Shown: positions 1 through 11,872, counted from the first letter of the stretch. The stretch: DNA of 64,000 nucleotides from Hofstenia miamia (GCA_004352715.1 SCFE01000020.1:572890-636889); one strand, 5' to 3'. Numbers and translations are program-made. The notes: generated from the sequence alone by a model not told the origin.

Positions 1-885
1 TGGTTTTAAATGCATTTTTCATTTTTCTTTAAATTGAGGTGGTAATTCATTCCATAAGTCAATACAAAAATTAGTAAATGAGTTCTTCATCATATTTTTT
101 CTTAAATTTAAGTTTTCTATAAGAATTTGTTCTTAAATGTATTTTAGGTCTAGAGATCTTAGTTTTTGTAGATATTCTAATGAAAATAAGCAGTTATCTT
201 TTTTGATTGTAGCTTGATTTCTTCTTTCACTGATGGTATTGATACTCCAATTGAAAATTCTTTCTAGTTTGAGAGTTGTTAATAAACAGGCTGAATATAA
301 GTAATAAGACAGTATCTATGATTTTATTAGAGTAAATTTCCAATTTATAGGCATTAGTTTTTGAATTTTAATTAGTGTTTTGATTCCTTGTATAATTTTC
401 TGGATTATTTTGTTGACTTCAATTTCAAATGTTAACTGATTGTTAAAGATTATTCCTATGTATTTAATTTTTGTCTTTTGTGTATAATGCTATTGTTTAT
501 TTTTAACATTAATTTTTCAGTCTTGTTCGAAATATTTAATACCATAAATCTAGTCTTTTCAGCATTTAATTTCATTTTATTTTTTTTCAAAACATAACAT
601 TGCAGTTTGTAATGAGCTTAATAAGCCACAATGGTTATTTGAATACAGCAGGGTGTCATCAGCATATTGGACACATTTTATGTTTTCATTAAAATTCATA
701 AAGATTGAATATTAATTGCACTAGAACTGAACCTTGAGGTATTCCTTTATTAATAATTAGTTATTAGAGATTTCAATGCTTACTTTTTCATATTGATGTC
801 TATTAGTTAAATATGAGGTTAATAAATTATTTAAATATTCATTAAAGTTGTATATATGTTTCAATTTTTTAATTAGTATTAAGTT
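1..885 (-). pseudogene. Decayed LINE reverse-transcriptase fragment (CR1-group-like)
   Basis: Read on the minus strand, this stretch gives an RT palm in pieces. Near 760-850 there is a segment like LTSYLTNRHQ. At about 734-757 comes GIPQGSVL, at about 640-672 QYADDTLLYSNN, then a thumb-like region. Near 30-60 is the WNELPPQF type of tail found at the C-terminus of CR1/Jockey-group RTs. Several stops and frameshifts break it, so it is inactive. Its 3' end lies off the window. The endonuclease half is not visible. The clade is inferred from motif style only. Confidence 0.75.
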
Positions 886-1089
886 ATGCAATTATTTCTA
901 TTATTGAAGAAATATCCTCAAATAAATCTCAAAATTAATCCACTTGCATAGTCTTTTTAGCAGTAGGCAAAGATTTTAGTTCAATGAATTATGAAATTTT
1001 GGTAATTAAACTTAAAAATTACGGATTTCAATAAATTTCAATTAAATTACTAATGAGTTTTTTATAAAACAGAAAACAACTTGCATTCA

Positions 1090-1330
1090 TGAAATCTGAA
1101 TACATTAACATCGATCGAGGAATCTTTCAAGGCACAGTACTAGGGCCAATTTTATTTGCAATATACATGTAGGTAAATGACATAATGAAACATGTGAAAT
1201 ATAGTGAAATATTGCTGATGATAATTGCCTCATAAATACTAATAATGATAAATTTATGGCCACAAAAATATTACAAAAATTAATATTGTAAAAAACGCTA
1301 TTCATTGTATTCAATTTAGGACAAGATTAT
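1090..1330 (+). pseudogene. Short LINE reverse-transcriptase scrap
   Basis: Plus-strand translation gives a GIFQGTVLGPILFAIY block, which is the usual PQGxxLGPxLF motif with P changed to F. After an in-frame stop comes VNDIMKHV, and after a frameshift an ADDNCLINTNN block equivalent to the YADD active-site strand. The piece is about 80 codons long and dead. It points the opposite way from the fragment at 1-885, so the two are separate insertions or one inverted insertion. Confidence 0.65.
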
Positions 1331-1572
1331 CACGTTCAACTACTACATGCATTTTCTTTATCGCAAATACATTATTGTTCATTTCTATTGATTAATTTTA
1401 TTGCAAAAAGCCGCTATTAATTATGAAATTTTTTAAATTTTTATTTAAAACATTAAATTTTCACGTAAGCGTGCTCATAAGACTGAATATAGACAAAATT
1501 GTAAAATATTGTCCACGCTATGTCAAGAACAATTTCATACAGATATTAAATATACATATACACGTATACATA

Positions 1573-1607
<35 letters not shown>

Positions 1608-3163
1608 ATGGTGATTTTTTATTCATAGGATTTTTTTCTAAAAATGGGTCTGCTGTCAAGTACACTTAATTGCGTAAGGTTTTATCGAAATATCTGTTCT
1701 CTATGCAGGCTTCGCAATCATTTCATTTACAAGGGACTGTTATGTTGCAATTCATGCTGTTTATGTGAGCTCATTAAAAAATATTAATAACTTTTTCTTG
1801 AAAAACATAATTTGCTGGCTAAGTTAAATTACCACAATTAGAGTCATGTGTCATTAATATTTAAGAAAATCGAAAACTCATAAAGCTTAACTTTTTTGCA
1901 TAGCCGAACGCGAAAATATCAAGCATTTTGAAATCATAGCTGCACTATTCATTGTAAAGTCTATTTTGAGGCAGACCATGAACGAAAACGTGGTAATTAG
2001 AAATAGATTGTTTCTGATTTCCTCGTTTATATCCAAAAAAAGCAAATGACTTCCAGTATCGATAGGAGGGGAGGAAATCCTTCCTCCTTACAACTATGGT
2101 TTTCGAAAAACACATGTCGAATGGTGTTAAGCAAAATTTGATTTTGTACAATTATTGTAAGCAGCCAAATTTGTAGCCATTTAACTGTGTCTAGTCAAAC
2201 TCGAACTTGGAAGACTTAGGAATTAATTCCAAAAATTTCGATAAAATTTCAAAGTTTAAAAATTATCTGCAATTCTTGCAAGCAATGTTTGTGAAAATTT
2301 GCAAGTGTCTCAAATACTTACAAAAATTATTTGGATGTCCACATTTTGTTATTTCTAAACAGTTTGATCAGTGCAAATCGAACAAAAAAGCCCATCAATG
2401 AGCTTAATGCAAAAATACTAATGCACAATTGACGGAAACCAAAACGCAGCAATTTTGTATTACATAAATATCATAATCTTTGCTATAAAAATATGGCAAT
2501 ATTTCAATTGCGTTTAAATTCCAAATGCTAACAAAATTTTTAAATATATTTTTGGAAATTGCGAAATTCAGTGTACTTAAATGTTAGAGATTTAATTTTA
2601 TCTGTATTTTGATTAAACTTCAATAAGTGGGTGGTCGTTGTAAATGATTCTCTCAAAAACTGTAATTAATGATATATCATAATTACGGTAGAGAAATTAA
2701 AGAAATCAGCTATAAGTATTAAAATGCAAAAAAACTAATTTCTATCATTAAAAGACAATACAATGAACGTGTGCAAGAATCAACACTGAAGGCACATCAA
2801 TGAAAATTGATATACCATTCGGATCAAATAGTTCTTTAATAGTGAAAATAGCATTTCCTGATGCTAAAAAGTTTTCCAAGTAAAAAAATTATTCTTAGAA
2901 GCATCAAAGATAAGGCAAGTTTAAGTGAAATTCATATTGGTCCTACAAAATTTTAAACAATCATATTATGATATGCTGTATGTATCATACTCTATGTTAT
3001 TTCATTTTGAAAATATATTATTGCATGACAAGTATAGTTGTATTTGTATAAATGAAAAATAATCACAGGATGTAAGGATGTTTGGTATTAACAAAGTGGA
3101 TAAATGCTCTGATATATCTAATGGGAATCTTTGGGGAAATTGAAAGTAATAAGACGTATGTCT
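1331..3163. other. Intergenic AT-rich stretch
   Basis: No coding exon could be supported. It holds a TA microsatellite at 1575-1604. Around 2255-2335 there is a cluster of TTGCAAG-like words that resembles, in decayed form, the word arrays of the element at 25203-26730. The short open frames here have no recognisable motifs. Confidence 0.5.
1575..1604. repeat. (TA)n microsatellite
   Basis: Uninterrupted TA dinucleotides for about 30 bases. They translate as YIYIYI and create a false open frame on the plus strand. Confidence 0.95.
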
Positions 3164-4920
3164 TTATTTTCTTAAACGGAGAATATAGGAGATATCCCGT
3201 GCAACACGTGCACGGATTTTATCGGATAAAATGATGTAAATCCAAGGATTCAAAGCACTCATGAATACATAGAAATCTCCAGATGTGCGGAAAAAAAACT
3301 TATCGACTTGTGACAAGGAAAAGATTCCAAGGCTGTTGTATTTTTCATCATCTGTACTCCAGAGTAAGATCTCATGGTTAGTACCCGTTGAAATAAATGG
3401 TTGCCTTAATGCAAACTCTTGAATCTGGCGAACTTTATGGTAGATTAACGGAAATGTAAACAGTAAATAAATGAAATTACTCATTAAGCAAATCAGTGAG
3501 AATCGAATACAGGCTTGCATCAGAGGAGTTTTGTTCTTATTTCTCAGAGCCGAGTCAATAACCAATCCATATATTGCACTTTGTATTATAATTGGGATTG
3601 CAATGAATATACTGATTTCCATTATAATATTTACTAAATTCTTGTTGCTATCAAATTGTAGACTTTGGAACCATGAGTCATCTATTGAAAGTTCATTGAT
3701 AGAAAAGGCTTGGAAGAAGCCGTAACTACAATGAAGATTGAAGTCGTGTATGGCATATGGATACACAGTGGATACAAACTCCCATGAAGTCTGAAATGCA
3801 AACCACATAGAAACCATCATTGCGCACATATTGAGTGTAAAAATGAATAGTAAGCGGTTTCGTAGAGATAATATGGATTTGGCTGCAATTGGAAACTTTA
3901 TCATTATCCATCTCTCAACTGCTAAACCCACTAGGTTCCACTGGGAGATGCACTGATTCAAAGTGCGGATAAAATTAACATAGTAACAAACTTCAATGAA
4001 ATCAGGAGTCAGTCTATAGAAAGTATTAAAACGTCTATTTCCGTAGATTAGTTTTCCCCAGAATGACTCTATAATTCTCAATGTCATTCGAAATATACAC
4101 ATGCACAGATCCATAGCTGCAAGATTCGATATTATTACATAACTGTAGTTCATGTTTTTGTATTGAATATAAGCATATTTAATTATAATAACGTTTCCAA
4201 AAACACCGAAAAATAATCCAGCCAAATTCAGAATGAACATGGTGACCTTCACATACCTTAGTGTGAATGCCGTTAGGTGTAAAAACACGTGTTCATTTTC
4301 TTCATATAATTTTTCCCAGTTAGGATTTTGGCACAGGTTTTGTGTGTTATACTTGTTTTTATAATTTTTCAGTTTTTCTGGAATAGACTTGGAAAGCGTA
4401 AAGATCTCAATTGTATATGATCTTTTACCTAAAGAAAAGTATTTATCCCTATACAAGCCCATATAAATGTTATTTAAAATGTATTGGACTTGCGGATCAT
4501 CATAGCTAAACTTTCGACAAAATTTTGGACTAAGTTGTTTTTCAGAGCAAAAGTCTTCATCAGAGTAGTCCTCAATAATTCCATTGCAGTTTTCTACTCC
4601 ATCGCAACGTTCAGATATACTGTAACACCAACCAGATTTATAGCACTTAAACTCAGAACAGATACAGTCGCTTTCGTCTGAAGAGTCGAGATTATGCACG
4701 TACAGTGCATTTTTTGGACTGCAGTCATTGGCACCGTTGCACACTTTCTCATTAGTAATACATATTTTTGAATCTTTGCATACAAATCCCTGACATTCTC
4801 CACATACATCCTTGTGTTCATCATTGCCATTAATGCAATCCTGGACTCCATCGCAGACTGCCCTTATTGAAATACACATTCGAACATCGACACAAAGAAA
4901 TTCATCCAGTTCACATGTAA
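3164..4920 (-). CDS. LDLa-repeat rhodopsin-like GPCR, last exon (5' partial)
   Basis: This exon encodes a multi-domain cell-surface receptor. The reading frame stays open upstream of the ATG at 4879, back to a splice acceptor (AG at 4922-4921). That ATG is therefore internal and the real start lies in upstream exons not found. The exon begins in phase 1, as is usual for LDLa modules. Numbering from that internal Met, the domains are: LDLa 1 (ending at Cys26; its first two Cys are upstream), LDLa 2 (Cys29-Cys72, acidic DSSDESDC), LDLa 3 (Cys74-Cys111, DYSDEDFC), a linker of about 95 residues, then seven helices. TM1 is about 213-236 (GNV), TM2 has LAAMD, TM3 ends in ERW in place of DRY, and TM7 carries NPWIY (544-548). 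The loop between TM6 and TM7 is unusually long (about 50 residues). No leucine-rich repeats are seen between the LDLa and helix parts, unlike relaxin receptors or the snail receptor GRL101. An AATAAA hexamer overlaps the stop codon. The ligand is unknown. Confidence 0.9.
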
Positions 4921-4922
4921 CT

Positions 4923-5247
4923 AAATATCATTAATCCCACCATTAACCAATAATTGATATAGTTGCATTTCATTTACAATGCAAAATAAAATTAAAAAAT
5001 ATTATTTGAAGTACACCAAGGCCTACTGCCTGTTGATTTGGAGTAAAACTTTGAACAATTAAAGCACACCACTCACAAGATTTAAGAAGTTGTTTAAGGA
5101 ATTAAAACGCAAAGAATTAGTAATATTAAACATAATTTCAATTATTGAAAAATAATTCTAAAAAATTGAATCCATGCACAGAAAAACAATAAATTTAAAA
5201 ATGAAATACTTGACGTGCATTTCAAATACAGATTGAAAAGGTTTATT

Positions 5248-5286
<39 letters not shown>

Positions 5287-5930
5287 TTACGTCTTCTACA
5301 TTCCTAAAACCCAGTCACAACATACTTTTTGAAAACGTATTACTTTGAATAACTAAATACTTTATCAGGATACAATATTCATTAAAAATAGAAAAATTAA
5401 TAAATCTTGCTTATATAAACATGTATGTATTAAAATTTTGAGGAAGTTAGCCCTTGGCAATGCACAGATATATATATATATATATATATAAATATATATA
5501 TCTGAGTTAGTATGACTGAGATTAAACAACTTATATTTCTCAACATAAATGTTTTTAAATAATTGATATTCTATATTTAAATCTATACTGTTTTAACTAA
5601 AAACGCTTTTTATCTATCGCTTCAAATAAGTGGTGTTCTATAATAAAAAAATATTTGTATAAATTAATTTGTGTTGCTAACATTAAGTGTAAATCAACAA
5701 TTGAATCGAAACTAAGTGCAACTCTTCATTAAGAACTGTTATTGAAAATCATGCGAATTTCAAAGGATGCGCATCATCAAATGAATTCACTACAATGGGC
5801 TTTGCAATTAGTGATGTTTATTAAATATTTTTTGAAACAAATGTTAATCTTGAAAAATATTAAATTGATTTGAAAATTGATTGATGATTCTTCATCTGAA
5901 TCAGTATTAAAAGATGGAACAAGAGAAATA

Positions 5931-6006
<76 letters not shown>

Positions 6007-6246
6007 GAATAATTAAACTTTTCAAACACATCTGACACAGCAATTCCAATTTTGTTCAAATTTTCAACAATAAGTTCGAATACAATCACCAATAGTTGTG
6101 TTCAAGTCTCAGGATTCCTAAATTTCATAATAGGCTTAATGGTATAGGAAGAAATTAGGTTCATTTAATGATCTCAGAAATATTATCTTCAATTTCTCGT
6201 GTATAAAACTTGCAATGGTAATAAATTAGTGAGGAAAGCATCTAAG
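4923..6246. other. Probable intron / upstream region of the LDLa receptor, TA-rich
   Basis: The segment upstream of the receptor exon on the minus strand should contain intron and earlier exons. I found no further LDLa cysteine pattern or signal peptide. It contains three TA tracts (5251-5284, 5468-5501, 5934-6002). The ORFs across the last tract are simple-repeat artefacts. Confidence 0.5.
5934..6002. repeat. Long (TA)n microsatellite
   Basis: About 69 bases of pure TA, the longest uninterrupted TA run in the window. It is self-complementary and could form cruciforms. Confidence 0.95.
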
Positions 6247-7803
6247 GTACTCAGTTCTTAAAATAGATGAGGTTGAGAAATTGAATAAATACTTTACGCG
6301 TTTTAATAGTGATTTGTCTAATGATGGTATCTTGATGCTACCGGATGATGATATTAATGCTCATATTGATTTTGATTAGTGAAAGTAAAAGATATCTTTA
6401 GAGCTGTCAAAGTAGACATATCTGTTGGTCTTGGCATAATTATCGCTTGGATTTTCAAAAAGTGTGAATACGTGTTATCAGAAACTTTTGCAAAATTGTA
6501 TATAAAAAGTTTTGATGATGTTATTTATCCGCAGACATGGAAAACCGGTCTGGTGATACCTCTGAGGAACAAAAACCAACTCTTCTATTCAGCAAGCCCC
6601 TACTATAAGACCTGAGTTTGTAGCGCCGGTATTTGCATGTTTCATCGATAGAATTGTGCTTGAGTGCCTACAGAAGACAATGGCGGATAAACAAGACTCA
6701 TATCAGTTTGCATTTAGAAAGAACTATTCGACAACTGATGCCCTGTTATGTCTGCTACACGAGATAATGCTGAATCTTGAAGATCCCAAATGCATTGTGA
6801 GATGCATATTCTTGGACTATTCGTCAGCGCTTAACACCATTTTCCAGAACTGGCTTCTGAATGAACTAAGTGAGATAGTTGATCAAGAAGACATATGGAT
6901 GATTTAATAATTTAAGGAGTAAATGCGGAATTTTCGTCAAGATATGAAATGTGGAAAAGTGAAGTCTAGCTTTTGTGACATATTGGTTGGTATACCACAA
7001 TGTGGACCACTCAGTGTTCCTCTGTTCACTTGGGATAATAATATACTGCGAAGTGACCAATCATCTATCGCTAAGTATTCAGATGATACAAGATTGTTGA
7101 TGTAGATATGCAATGCAGGTGATGTAGTTCGATATAAAGAGGCGATTAATAAAATAGTAACTTTCTCGAGGCAACACAATTTGATTTTAGCTCAAATGAA
7201 GTGTGAGGAGTTAATCTTTGGTAGTAGAAGACTAGATGGACGAACTAATTATTCAAAGGTTGAGATTGACGATAACCTTGTTTCACAGGTTGAAGTGGTG
7301 AAATATTTGCGGTAGTTTATTGAGAGTCGACTAAAATGGAAGAAAAAAGTAAGACAATATACTGCTCTATTAAAACAATTTCTTATATTTACAGGTTCTC
7401 TACAGACAGGACGAGAAAGGAAATGTTTATGGTATATGTGCTCCCTCACTACATGTATGCTGCCGTGAAATATGGTACTTATTTATCGGAGAAACAGAGG
7501 AAGGACCTTCGAAGACCATTAAGATATCTCAGTCAAATTCAACCTGAGTCGTGGTTTGTAAAATTATGCATGATTGACATTATCGAATCCCAGTTTAAAA
7601 ATATGTTTGTATCTATTATTAGGAAGATTATGAAAAATAATGCAAAATCCACTTTATCACGAAATCCAAAAGTTCAAAAGCAATATCAATTCAATGCGAT
7701 CTCTCTTTAAAACATGTTATGCAACACAATAAATCTTTTATCCCGTGTGCTATTGATTGTTTAGTTCATGGAACTATTCCGTCTTATATCAAACGTTGAA
7801 ACA
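6247..7803 (+). pseudogene. Decayed LINE ORF2 (CR1/L2-like RT), upstream part
   Basis: Successive plus-strand frames carry the RT order of a CR1/L2-type LINE. A linker (6247-6379) leads into a WKTGLVIPL block near 6540-6560. This is followed by a fingers region (FAFRKNYSTTDAL, about 6709-6747), the palm core FLDYSSALNTI (about 6808-6840), GIPQCGPLSVPLFT (about 6990-7032) and YSDDTRLL (about 7075-7099). The thumb and C-terminal part lie at 7336-7710. Stops and frameshifts separate these blocks. The active-site YADD reads YSDD. The element is interrupted at 7804 by a hAT-type MITE, and its 3' end resumes at 8724. Confidence 0.8.
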
Positions 7804-7811
7804 GTTCAAAC
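7804..7811. repeat. Left target-site duplication GTTCAAAC
   Basis: This 8-bp sequence is repeated exactly at 8716-8723 around the MITE at 7812-8715. An 8-bp duplication is the hallmark of hAT transposition. Confidence 0.85.
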
Positions 7812-8715
7812 CAGGGTTGCCGTTGATATTGATTTGAATTGATATCAACATGTCGGATATCAAATCAATTGATCTATAATTTAGGAATTGACTTACTAAA
7901 TATGGTGGAAATATTATTAATATGATTTATTTTGTCTTCACACGAGAACACAGATAATTCAAAAATGCAACTGAACTACAATTTACAAATTTGCATATTT
8001 ATATTTTTATAAACGATCTGCTCTTAATATATATCACAAAGAAGCGCAAGCACTCGCCATAGCACTCTACTAATGTCAACACGGCGATACTATTTTAATC
8101 GATAACATGGCATTAGCACGCGCCTGCATAACCGGAAAAGTTAAGACTCTTTCTTACTTTCTTTCTGTATACCTTACCATGATGGTCAGAATTAGGTCAG
8201 TTTCAATCCGGTGGACAATCTTGCAGACAACCCATCACGATGCTTATCTCAATCCAACACTCAACTAAACTTCAATTAACCCTCCTACAGCAGACTGTAC
8301 AATTTCGATTTTATTTGTATTCCTATCGCAATTTTTAATTTGTATTAGCATAAATATGCAAATTTGTAAATTGTAGTTCAGTTGCATTTTTGAATTATTT
8401 GTGTTCACGTGTAAAGAGAAAATATGATTTGTAAGCATGCAAAAATTTAGGATAAATATTTATCAAAATATAAATCTGCTGCAGTGCAATCAAGATTGCA
8501 TTAATAATTATTAATGAAGTCGTGTGCTCTGCTTAAACACATGAGCTCGCAAGTTAGTGAATTTCGTTGAAATAAGTAAAGAATACATTGTATCAAACAA
8601 TGTAATACTGTTGATATCAACAAAAAATTACTGTTGATTTGAATTGATGTCAGTTATCAACAGTCTGTTGATTTCATTTGATTTGATGCAAAATTTCCAT
8701 ATCAACGCAACCCCG
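7812..8715. mobile_element. hAT-type MITE, 904 bp, inside a LINE
   Basis: The left end starts CAGGGTTGCCGTTGAT; the right end, reverse-complemented, starts CGGGGTTGCGTTGAT. An exact 8-bp duplication (GTTCAAAC) flanks it. Next to both ends the word TTGAT/ATCAA is repeated many times, partly as TTGATATCAA palindromes. Inside, a second pair of inverted arms of about 66 bp lies at about 7944-8010 and 8347-8413. There is no transposase frame, so it must depend on an enzyme made elsewhere. It sits in the 3' part of the LINE that begins at 6247, so it is younger than that LINE. Confidence 0.85.
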
Positions 8716-8723
8716 GTTCAAAC
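8716..8723. repeat. Right target-site duplication GTTCAAAC
   Basis: Exact copy of the 8 bp at 7804-7811, marking the right boundary of the hAT-type MITE. Confidence 0.85.
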
Positions 8724-8847
8724 CCACCCACGACATCTGTGTTTCTATGTTGTTAAAGTGTTTTATTTTATTTTTTTATATTGTCAGATTTCCCTTTTAC
8801 GCTTATTGTGTACAGGAAATAAAGCGAATTTATTATTATTATATATA
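8724..8847 (+). mobile_element. 3' end of the interrupted LINE with (TTA)n tail
   Basis: This continues the LINE at 6247-7803 after the MITE. It ends with GGAAATAAAGCGAATTTATTATTATTA-type sequence, that is, a short trinucleotide tail at about 8829-8847. CR1/L2-group LINEs end in such simple repeats rather than poly(A). Two other LINE ends here (31494-31569 and 40752-40775) carry the same kind of ATT tail. Confidence 0.7.
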
Positions 8848-9527
8848 CATTTGTCTTGAAGGCTGCAACCACTTTTCCAGAAAAAACCACAGATCTATCC
8901 CTAAAAAATACAGATCTTTGTTAGCTTATGAGAAGTTTAAAAAACCTAGTCATTTTTTTTGCAAAAATTATTGAATGGATGTTTGTAGCTGGCCATGTAT
9001 TTGAATGTTTAATAAAAACTATAAATTTTCTATTTCAGAACCGAAAACTGGAAGATCTAGGTGAGGAGGACTTCTGAAGTCCATCCCAACCTGGTAATAT
9101 TTTCTTCAACATAATAAATTCGCTATATCACATATTTCAAATGATGTTCAAAATTTATTCAAAATATTATTGATTTTAGTAAATGGTTAAAATTTTTGCA
9201 TTTTTGTAACAATTATAAAATTATAACACTATTTTTCATTAATTATTCAGTTTTTGATGTACAAAATAAATAACCACTCTATATAAAAACCTAGTAATAT
9301 TAGATATTCATCTCTTCCTTCATTTTATTGTTTTGTTTTATATGGCACACGTTTTGATCCTAAATCTACAAAAATGCAGCTTCATTCCTACAACAAACTT
9401 TAATAATCAGCTAAGATCATTCAATTCTCAAACCACCGATTTGCTAAGAAGATTCAAGAACAATTTATTGCTACAGGAAACTAGTACAAAAAAACTATAA
9501 ACTACAAAAAGCTATTTAGAAATATTA
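8848..9527. other. Intergenic stretch
   Basis: No gene was recognised. At 9048 there is a good acceptor (TTTCTATTTCAG) followed 22 bases later by a donor-like GTGAGG. This could be a micro-exon but nothing connects to it. Confidence 0.4.
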
Positions 9528-9592
9528 TATATATATATATATATATTATTAAAATGTGTGTGTTTGTGTGTGTGTGTTTTGTGTGTGCATTT
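9528..9592. repeat. TA run followed by TG-rich tract at a LINE 3' end
   Basis: TA repeats (9528-9546) are followed by TGTGTG-rich sequence (about 9555-9592). On the minus strand this reads as a CA-rich tail after the LINE coding region, so it probably marks the 3' end of the minus-strand LINE. Confidence 0.7.
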
Positions 9593-10443
9593 TATACACA
9601 ATTTTCAAATGAATGTAGTGTATTATTGTCATTAAGTAGGCATTGTCTATTAAAGAGGAATGTTCGCAATTTCTTTCTGAATTTCTTGTAATTTTTTCAA
9701 ATTTAATTTCTCTATTTAAGTTATTCCATAATTTAGTTGCTGTGTGGTGAAAACTATTAAAATATTTATCCACGCATAAAAATGTTTGAGACCGTTCATT
9801 TAATTTAATATACTGTTTTAAAAACGAAATTGCGGCTTGACCAAATTTGAATTTAAATAATATTGATAACATATGCATTTGAATTTGATAATAAGGAGAT
9901 AGTATTTTGTATTTTAATCGGTAATCGGATGCATTGTCATGTTTTTGTGCAAAATTGAGTATTTTAAGGGACCAATTAAAAGTTTTAGACAGGAGGATGC
10001 GATGTTTTGAATTAATATTTGTAAAAAGGAATGAGCAATATTGAAAGCGTGAAAGGCAGGTGCATTTATTAATTGTTTGTTGTACGTATCTGAAATATTT
10101 CTGAGATGATAAAGATACCTAATTCCAGAAGCCATTTTTTTTTAATTTTAGCCATGAAGAATTGTTTGAAATTTATATCATTGTCAATTTCAACGCCTAA
10201 ATAGTTAATACATTCGCATTGTTTTATTGGTACATTATTTTATTTAAGTTTTATGTTTTTTGTGAGATTTCTGTTTGTCTTATGGGAGAATATTATAAAT
10301 TGTGTTTTTTCAATATTTACTTTCAATTGATTATTTGAGAAATATTTTATTAAATTTTCGATGTCATATTGGAGATTTTTAGTTGCATTAAAGGCATTTA
10401 TATCAGTACTTCTAGGACAAGTATCATCTGCAAATTGATACAT
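9549..10443 (-). pseudogene. LINE ORF2 C-terminal part
   Basis: Frames at 10240-10443 contain MYQFADDTCPRS, where the YADD motif is FADD, followed by the LKVNIEKTQF thumb block. Frames at 9914-10135 and 9549-9878 cover the C-terminal region, with a KLWNNLNREIKFEK block typical of CR1-group tails. Frame changes between blocks show decay. Confidence 0.65.
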
Positions 10444-10801
10444 TTTACTGTTTTTTACCTGTTGATTTATGTCATTAACCTAGATTGCAAAAAGAATAGG
10501 TCCGAGAACTGTGTCCTGTGGAACACCACGGTCTGTCATAATATATTTTGATATTTTACCATTAAGTATAACTCTTTGCTGTCGATTTTTAAGGAAAGTC
10601 ATTATTAAGTTAACAGATTTGTTATCAAAATTATAATATATTAAGTTGTCCCTTAATATGTCAAAATTCATTGAGTTAAAAGCTTTGCTCAAATCAAGGA
10701 CTGCAGCACAACTACATTTGTTTAGGGTTAAATTAGATTTTATTTGTTCTGATATTGATAAAATTGCATCTTGTGTGCTATAACCATTACGAAAACCAAA
10801 T
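10017..10801. repeat. Overlap copy 1 (end of a contig) before single N at 10802
   Basis: These 785 bases are repeated from 10803 to 11587, directly after a lone N, with an identical phase and the same stops. The copy ends exactly at the N. This is the pattern of two contigs joined without merging their overlap, not of a biological tandem duplication. Confidence 0.9.
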
Positions 10802-11619
10802 NATTTGTAAAAAGGAATGAGCAATATTGAAAGCGTGAAAGGCAGGTGCATTTATTAATTGTTTGTTGTACGTATCTGAAATATTTCTGAGATGATAAAG
10901 ATACCTAATTCCAGAAGCCATTTTTTTTTAATTTTAGCCATGAAGAATTGTTTGAAATTTATATCATTGTCAATTTCAACGCCTAAATAGTTAATACATT
11001 CGCATTGTTTTATTGGTACATTATTTTATTTAAGTTTTATGTTTTTTGTGAGATTTCTGTTTGTCTTATGGGAGAATATTATAAATTGTGTTTTTTCAAT
11101 ATTTACTTTCAATTGATTATTTGAGAAATATTTTATTAAATTTTCGATGTCATATTGGAGATTTTTAGTTGCATTAAAGGCATTTATATCAGTACTTCTA
11201 GGACAAGTATCATCTGCAAATTGATACATTTTACTGTTTTTTACCTGTTGATTTATGTCATTAACCTAGATTGCAAAAAGAATAGGTCCGAGAACTGTGT
11301 CCTGTGGAACACCACGGTCTGTCATAATATATTTTGATATTTTACCATTAAGTATAACTCTTTGCTGTCGATTTTTAAGGAAAGTCATTATTAAGTTAAC
11401 AGATTTGTTATCAAAATTATAATATATTAAGTTGTCCCTTAATATGTCAAAATTCATTGAGTTAAAAGCTTTGCTCAAATCAAGGACTGCAGCACAACTA
11501 CATTTGTTTAGGGTTAAATTAGATTTTATTTGTTCTGATATTGATAAAATTGCATCTTGTGTGCTATAACCATTACGAAAACCAAATTGTTTGTTTGAAA
11601 GAATATTTTCAGATATCAA
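10480..11619 (-). pseudogene. LINE RT palm region (shown twice because of the false duplication)
   Basis: The complete copy is at 11266-11619: FGFRNGYSTQDAILS, then AAVLDLSKAFNSMN (first palm motif), a YYNFDNKSVNLIMTFLKNRQ block, and GVPQDTVLGPILFAI with Q-D in place of Q-G. The copy at 10480-10801 is the same sequence cut off at the single N. The first palm Asp is present and YADD follows in another frame at 11026-11229 as FADD. Confidence 0.75.
10803..11587. repeat. Overlap copy 2 after single N (false duplication)
   Basis: Repeats 10017-10801 at an offset of 786, then continues into new LINE sequence (TTGTTTGTTTGAAAG onward). It should be collapsed with copy 1 when measuring the element. 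Confidence 0.9.
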
Positions 11620-11872
11620 ATATGCATTTATTTGATTATTTAATAATTTTTCGAATAGTTTACTAAAGGGATGGCCAATGCAAATGGGCCTATAATTTTG
11701 CGCATTTAGAGGGTCGCCTTTTTATATATAGGGCTCATGTAAGATTTCTTAAATATATCCGGGAATTAATTATCAATAATGCATTGGTTAAGTGCAAATA
11801 GTAGATGTTCACTAAAGATATGAAAATGACGTTTAATAATAAAGATGGGAAGATTATAGGATGGCGTTGATT

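Noticed and set aside
5777-6092. Two minus-strand frames with long YIYIYI runs
   Set aside because: They are translations of the TA microsatellite at 5934-6002, not proteins.
9048-9080. 22-base micro-exon between TTTCAG and GTGAGG
   Set aside because: Splice-like sites this close occur by chance; no neighbouring exons of matching phase were found.
10240-11229. Two tandem LINE copies
   Set aside because: The repeats are exact and meet at a single N, so they are one sequence assembled twice.
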